Assembly (NCBI GenBank): GCA_900539845.1
Contig: UQDP01000028.1
Span: 1 to 16,045 of the forward strand
DNA: 16,045 nt
Source of the DNA: an uncultured Oscillospiraceae bacterium
GTDB lineage: Bacteria; Bacillota; Clostridia; Oscillospirales; Acutalibacteraceae
Direction: 5' to 3'
The notes under the pieces are model-generated. The model was not told where the DNA came from. It searched no databases and saw nothing but the letters and a program-made list of their open reading frames with translations. Position 1 is the stretch's first letter. Each line of letters begins with the position of its first letter. Position numbers and translations under genes: made by a program. Positions 15,029-16,045 of the stretch are shown piece by piece.

Positions 15029-15147
15029 TTCTATGGAGTGTATAAACTGTGTCATTAAATTAATGCTATAATCAAGGTTGATTCGAGGCTTTCGCCTCGA
15101 TGTTTTCAACCCCTATATATTAATGTAATTAATAATAAGAATGCCTG
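15013..15147. other. Non-coding gap between Rep and zinc-motif genes, with two inverted repeats
   Basis: This is the longest gene-free stretch in the window (135 bp). It holds an AT-rich part (15111-15135, ATTAATGTAATTAAT), a 7-bp stem with GAAA loop on the minus strand (TCGAGGC 15100-15094, loop 15093-15090, GCCTCGA 15089-15083) and, touching it, AATCAA GG TTGATT (15070-15083). There is no T tract after the stem on the minus strand, so it is not a classic terminator. I see no convincing -35/-10 pair; TTGAAA at about 15110-15105 followed 17 bp later by TCGAAT is poor. A Rep origin or regulator-binding site is possible. Confidence 0.6.
15070..15100 (-). repeat. Adjacent hairpin (GAAA tetraloop) and short palindrome upstream of rep
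   Basis: Read on the minus strand: TCGAGGC-GAAA-GCCTCGA followed at once by AATCAA-CC-TTGATT, sharing its first base region with the stem's end. GAAA on a C-G closing pair is an especially stable tetraloop. HUH nickases commonly recognise a hairpin near their own gene, which makes this a candidate nick site; that link is inferred only from position. Confidence 0.6.
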
Positions 15148-15480
15148 TTATGTTAATGTCTCATCCTTGATCTTAGAGGTATCGGTTCGCTCAACCTCTA
15201 TCTTTCCGCCGGCGCCGTACTTAACCGCCGCCCTGATACCGTCTGAAAGCTGAACGGTTACTTTCTTCACATCACCGTCAGCGATCAGCGGACAACTGTT
15301 CATCAGCAGATCCACCGTTCCGGCAGGAATAAGGCTTTCGCCGTCATCCTTGAACATATCTTTTATGATGTCCTGCGCTTCAGCAATCCTGCTCCGTTTT
15401 TTTCTTTCTGCGACCGCACCGTCACAGGTGCAGTCTCTGTCATCAAGTAACACCTGACCGCAGTATTCACAAGTTTTCAT
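15148..15480 (-). CDS. Small cysteine-motif (putative zinc ribbon) protein
   Basis: 110 residues, family not recognised. The N-terminus has C4xxC7 and C17xC19 (MKTCEYCGQVLLDDRDCTC), a likely zinc-binding knuckle. Then comes a basic helix (ERKKRSRIAEAQDIIKDMF) and a compact alpha/beta part (AGTVDLLMNSCPLIADGDVK, then KVTVQLSDGIRAAVKYGAGG). Similar small zinc-ribbon proteins occur among early genes of Bacillota phages, function unknown. The ATG at 15480 has AAGGAGG seven nt upstream and overlaps the stop of the repeat protein (ATGA), so the two are co-translated. Confidence 0.78.
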   Translation of the reverse strand: MKTCEYCGQVLLDDRDCTCDGAVAERKKRSRIAEAQDIIKDMFKDDGESLIPAGTVDLLMNSCPLIADGDVKKVTVQLSDGIRAAVKYGAGGKIEVERTDTSKIKDETLT

Positions 15481-16045
15481 TTGGTTTCCTCCTTAAATTT
15501 GCCATCTTCAAGCATATACCAGGTATCCGGCTTGATTGTCTTTCCGTCTACCTTATGGCATTTAACGGTTTTGAGTTGTCTGTTACCCTCATCATCTTCG
15601 CCCCACTCAGCAAGGACAATGTAACAGCCTAAAGTGCCTTTTGCTTTACTCTCAACGCCGAACGCAAGAGCGATACTATCCTTGCCCTCTACGCTTGCAG
15701 CTGACCGGTTGCCTGTGTTGGTTGCAGCGGACTGGTCGCCTGTGTTGGTTGCAGCTGACCGGTTGCCTGTGTTGGTTGCAGCTGACCAGTCGCCTGTGTT
15801 GGTTGCAGCTGACCGGTTGCCTGTGTTGGTTGCAGCGGACTGGTTGCCTGTGTTGGTTGCAGCTGACCGGTTGCCTGTGTTGGTTGCAGCTGACCAGTTG
15901 CCTGTGTTGGTTGCAGCGGAGTAGTCGCCTGTGTTGGTTGCAGCGGAGTAGTCGCCTGTGTTGGTTGCAGCGGACTGGTCGCCTGTGTTGGTTGCAGCTG
16001 ACTGGTTGCCTGTGTTGGTTGCAGCTGACCAGTTGCCTGTGTTGG
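15477..16045 (-). CDS. NTGxxSAAT-repeat beta-solenoid protein, 5' end beyond window
   Basis: 188 codons are visible, entering at the right edge and ending TGA at 15477. Residues 1-117 of the visible part are thirteen 9-residue repeats NTG(N/D)(W/Q/Y/R)SAAT. They pass into a degenerate cap, SVEGKDSIALAFGVESKAKG (YadA-head-like SIALA/SKAKG spacing), then a globular end with GCYIVLAEW and LKTVKCHKVDGKTIKPDTWY. The layout recalls gut Clostridia/phage proteins with an N-terminal DUF7666-type domain followed by such repeats; that domain would be off the edge, so this is a recollection and not proof. The repeats should form a narrow beta-solenoid. No signal peptide can be judged. Function unknown. 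The stop overlaps the next ATG. Confidence 0.82.
   Translation of the reverse strand, partial: NTGNWSAATNTGNQSAATNTGDQSAATNTGDYSAATNTGDYSAATNTGNWSAATNTGNRSAATNTGNQSAATNTGNRSAATNTGDWSAATNTGNRSAATNTGDQSAATNTGNRSAASVEGKDSIALAFGVESKAKGTLGCYIVLAEWGEDDEGNRQLKTVKCHKVDGKTIKPDTWYMLEDGKFKEETK
15694..16045. repeat. 27-bp tandem repeat array (13 units visible, continues past the window)
   Basis: Thirteen head-to-tail 27-bp units: 15694-15720 is slightly diverged, 15721-16044 holds twelve units, and 16045 starts another. Coding-strand unit is AACACAGGC, two variable codons, TCA or TCC, then GCTGCAACC. All twelve complete units are identical outside the variable centre, including synonymous positions. There are no spacers. 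Confidence 0.97.

Noticed and set aside
15083..15100. Rho-independent terminator
   Set aside because: No U tract follows the stem on the coding strand; the plus-strand side has only TGTTTT and there are no plus-strand genes to end.
15105..15110. Promoter TTGAAA with TCGAAT 17 bp later
   Set aside because: The -10 match is poor and overlaps the hairpin; not strong enough to annotate.
15634..15924. Plus-strand reading frame of repeated VLVAAD-type residues
   Set aside because: It is the antisense shadow of the NTGxxSAAT array; the minus frame continues past the array into a sensible C-terminal domain and has ATGA coupling to the next gene.
15694..16045. CRISPR array
   Set aside because: Units are strictly tandem at 27 bp with no spacers, lie in an open coding frame, and have no cas genes near.
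15694..16045. Diversity-generating retroelement variable region
   Set aside because: No reverse transcriptase or template repeat in the window; variation is modular over many units, which fits recombination better.

Overview
The window is a contiguous piece of a tailed, siphovirus-type (HK97-like head, long non-contractile tail) phage or prophage. Every gene I can support lies on the minus strand, so it reads from right to left. Strong AAGGAGG-type ribosome binding sites, TTG and GTG starts, moderate G+C and the gene families (P27-type TerS, phi13-like major tail protein, ArpU/sigma-like late regulator, NTGxxSAAT-repeat protein) point to a Bacillota host, most likely a gut Clostridia (Oscillospiraceae/Lachnospiraceae-like). 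The host is inferred from content only.

Layout in transcription order. (1) 16045-15148: the C-terminal part of a protein built from 27-bp/9-residue tandem repeats, then a small cysteine-motif protein. (2) 15147-15013: a 135-bp non-coding gap with two adjacent inverted repeats. (3) 15012-13865: a HUH-type replication endonuclease started by TTG, translationally coupled (ATGA) to an ArpU-like, sigma-region-4-like regulator. (4) 13836-11080: HNH nuclease, an unknown acidic protein with a C8 tract near its end, TerS and TerL (DNA packaging). (5) 11080-7640: portal, S78 prohead protease, and a major capsid protein with an N-terminal coiled-coil scaffold region and a C-terminal cadherin-like domain. 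(6) 7627-5558: connector, head closure, tail terminator-like, HK97 gp10-like, major tail protein. (7) 5558-4930: tail assembly chaperones joined by a -1 programmed frameshift, with slippery T TTA AAA and a hairpin whose loop carries the zero-frame stop. (8) 4929-1: tape measure, Dit, Tal and the start of a collagen-like baseplate or receptor-binding protein that runs off the left edge.

The genes are packed tightly with ATGA, GTGA or TAATG overlaps, which indicates one late operon with translational coupling. There is no gene-free stretch above 300 bp. Integrase, lysis and most replication genes are outside the window. The most unusual elements are the homogenised but combinatorially variable NTGxxSAAT array, the HUH endonuclease beside a candidate origin hairpin at the head of the packaging genes, the compact frameshift module, and the decorated capsid protein.
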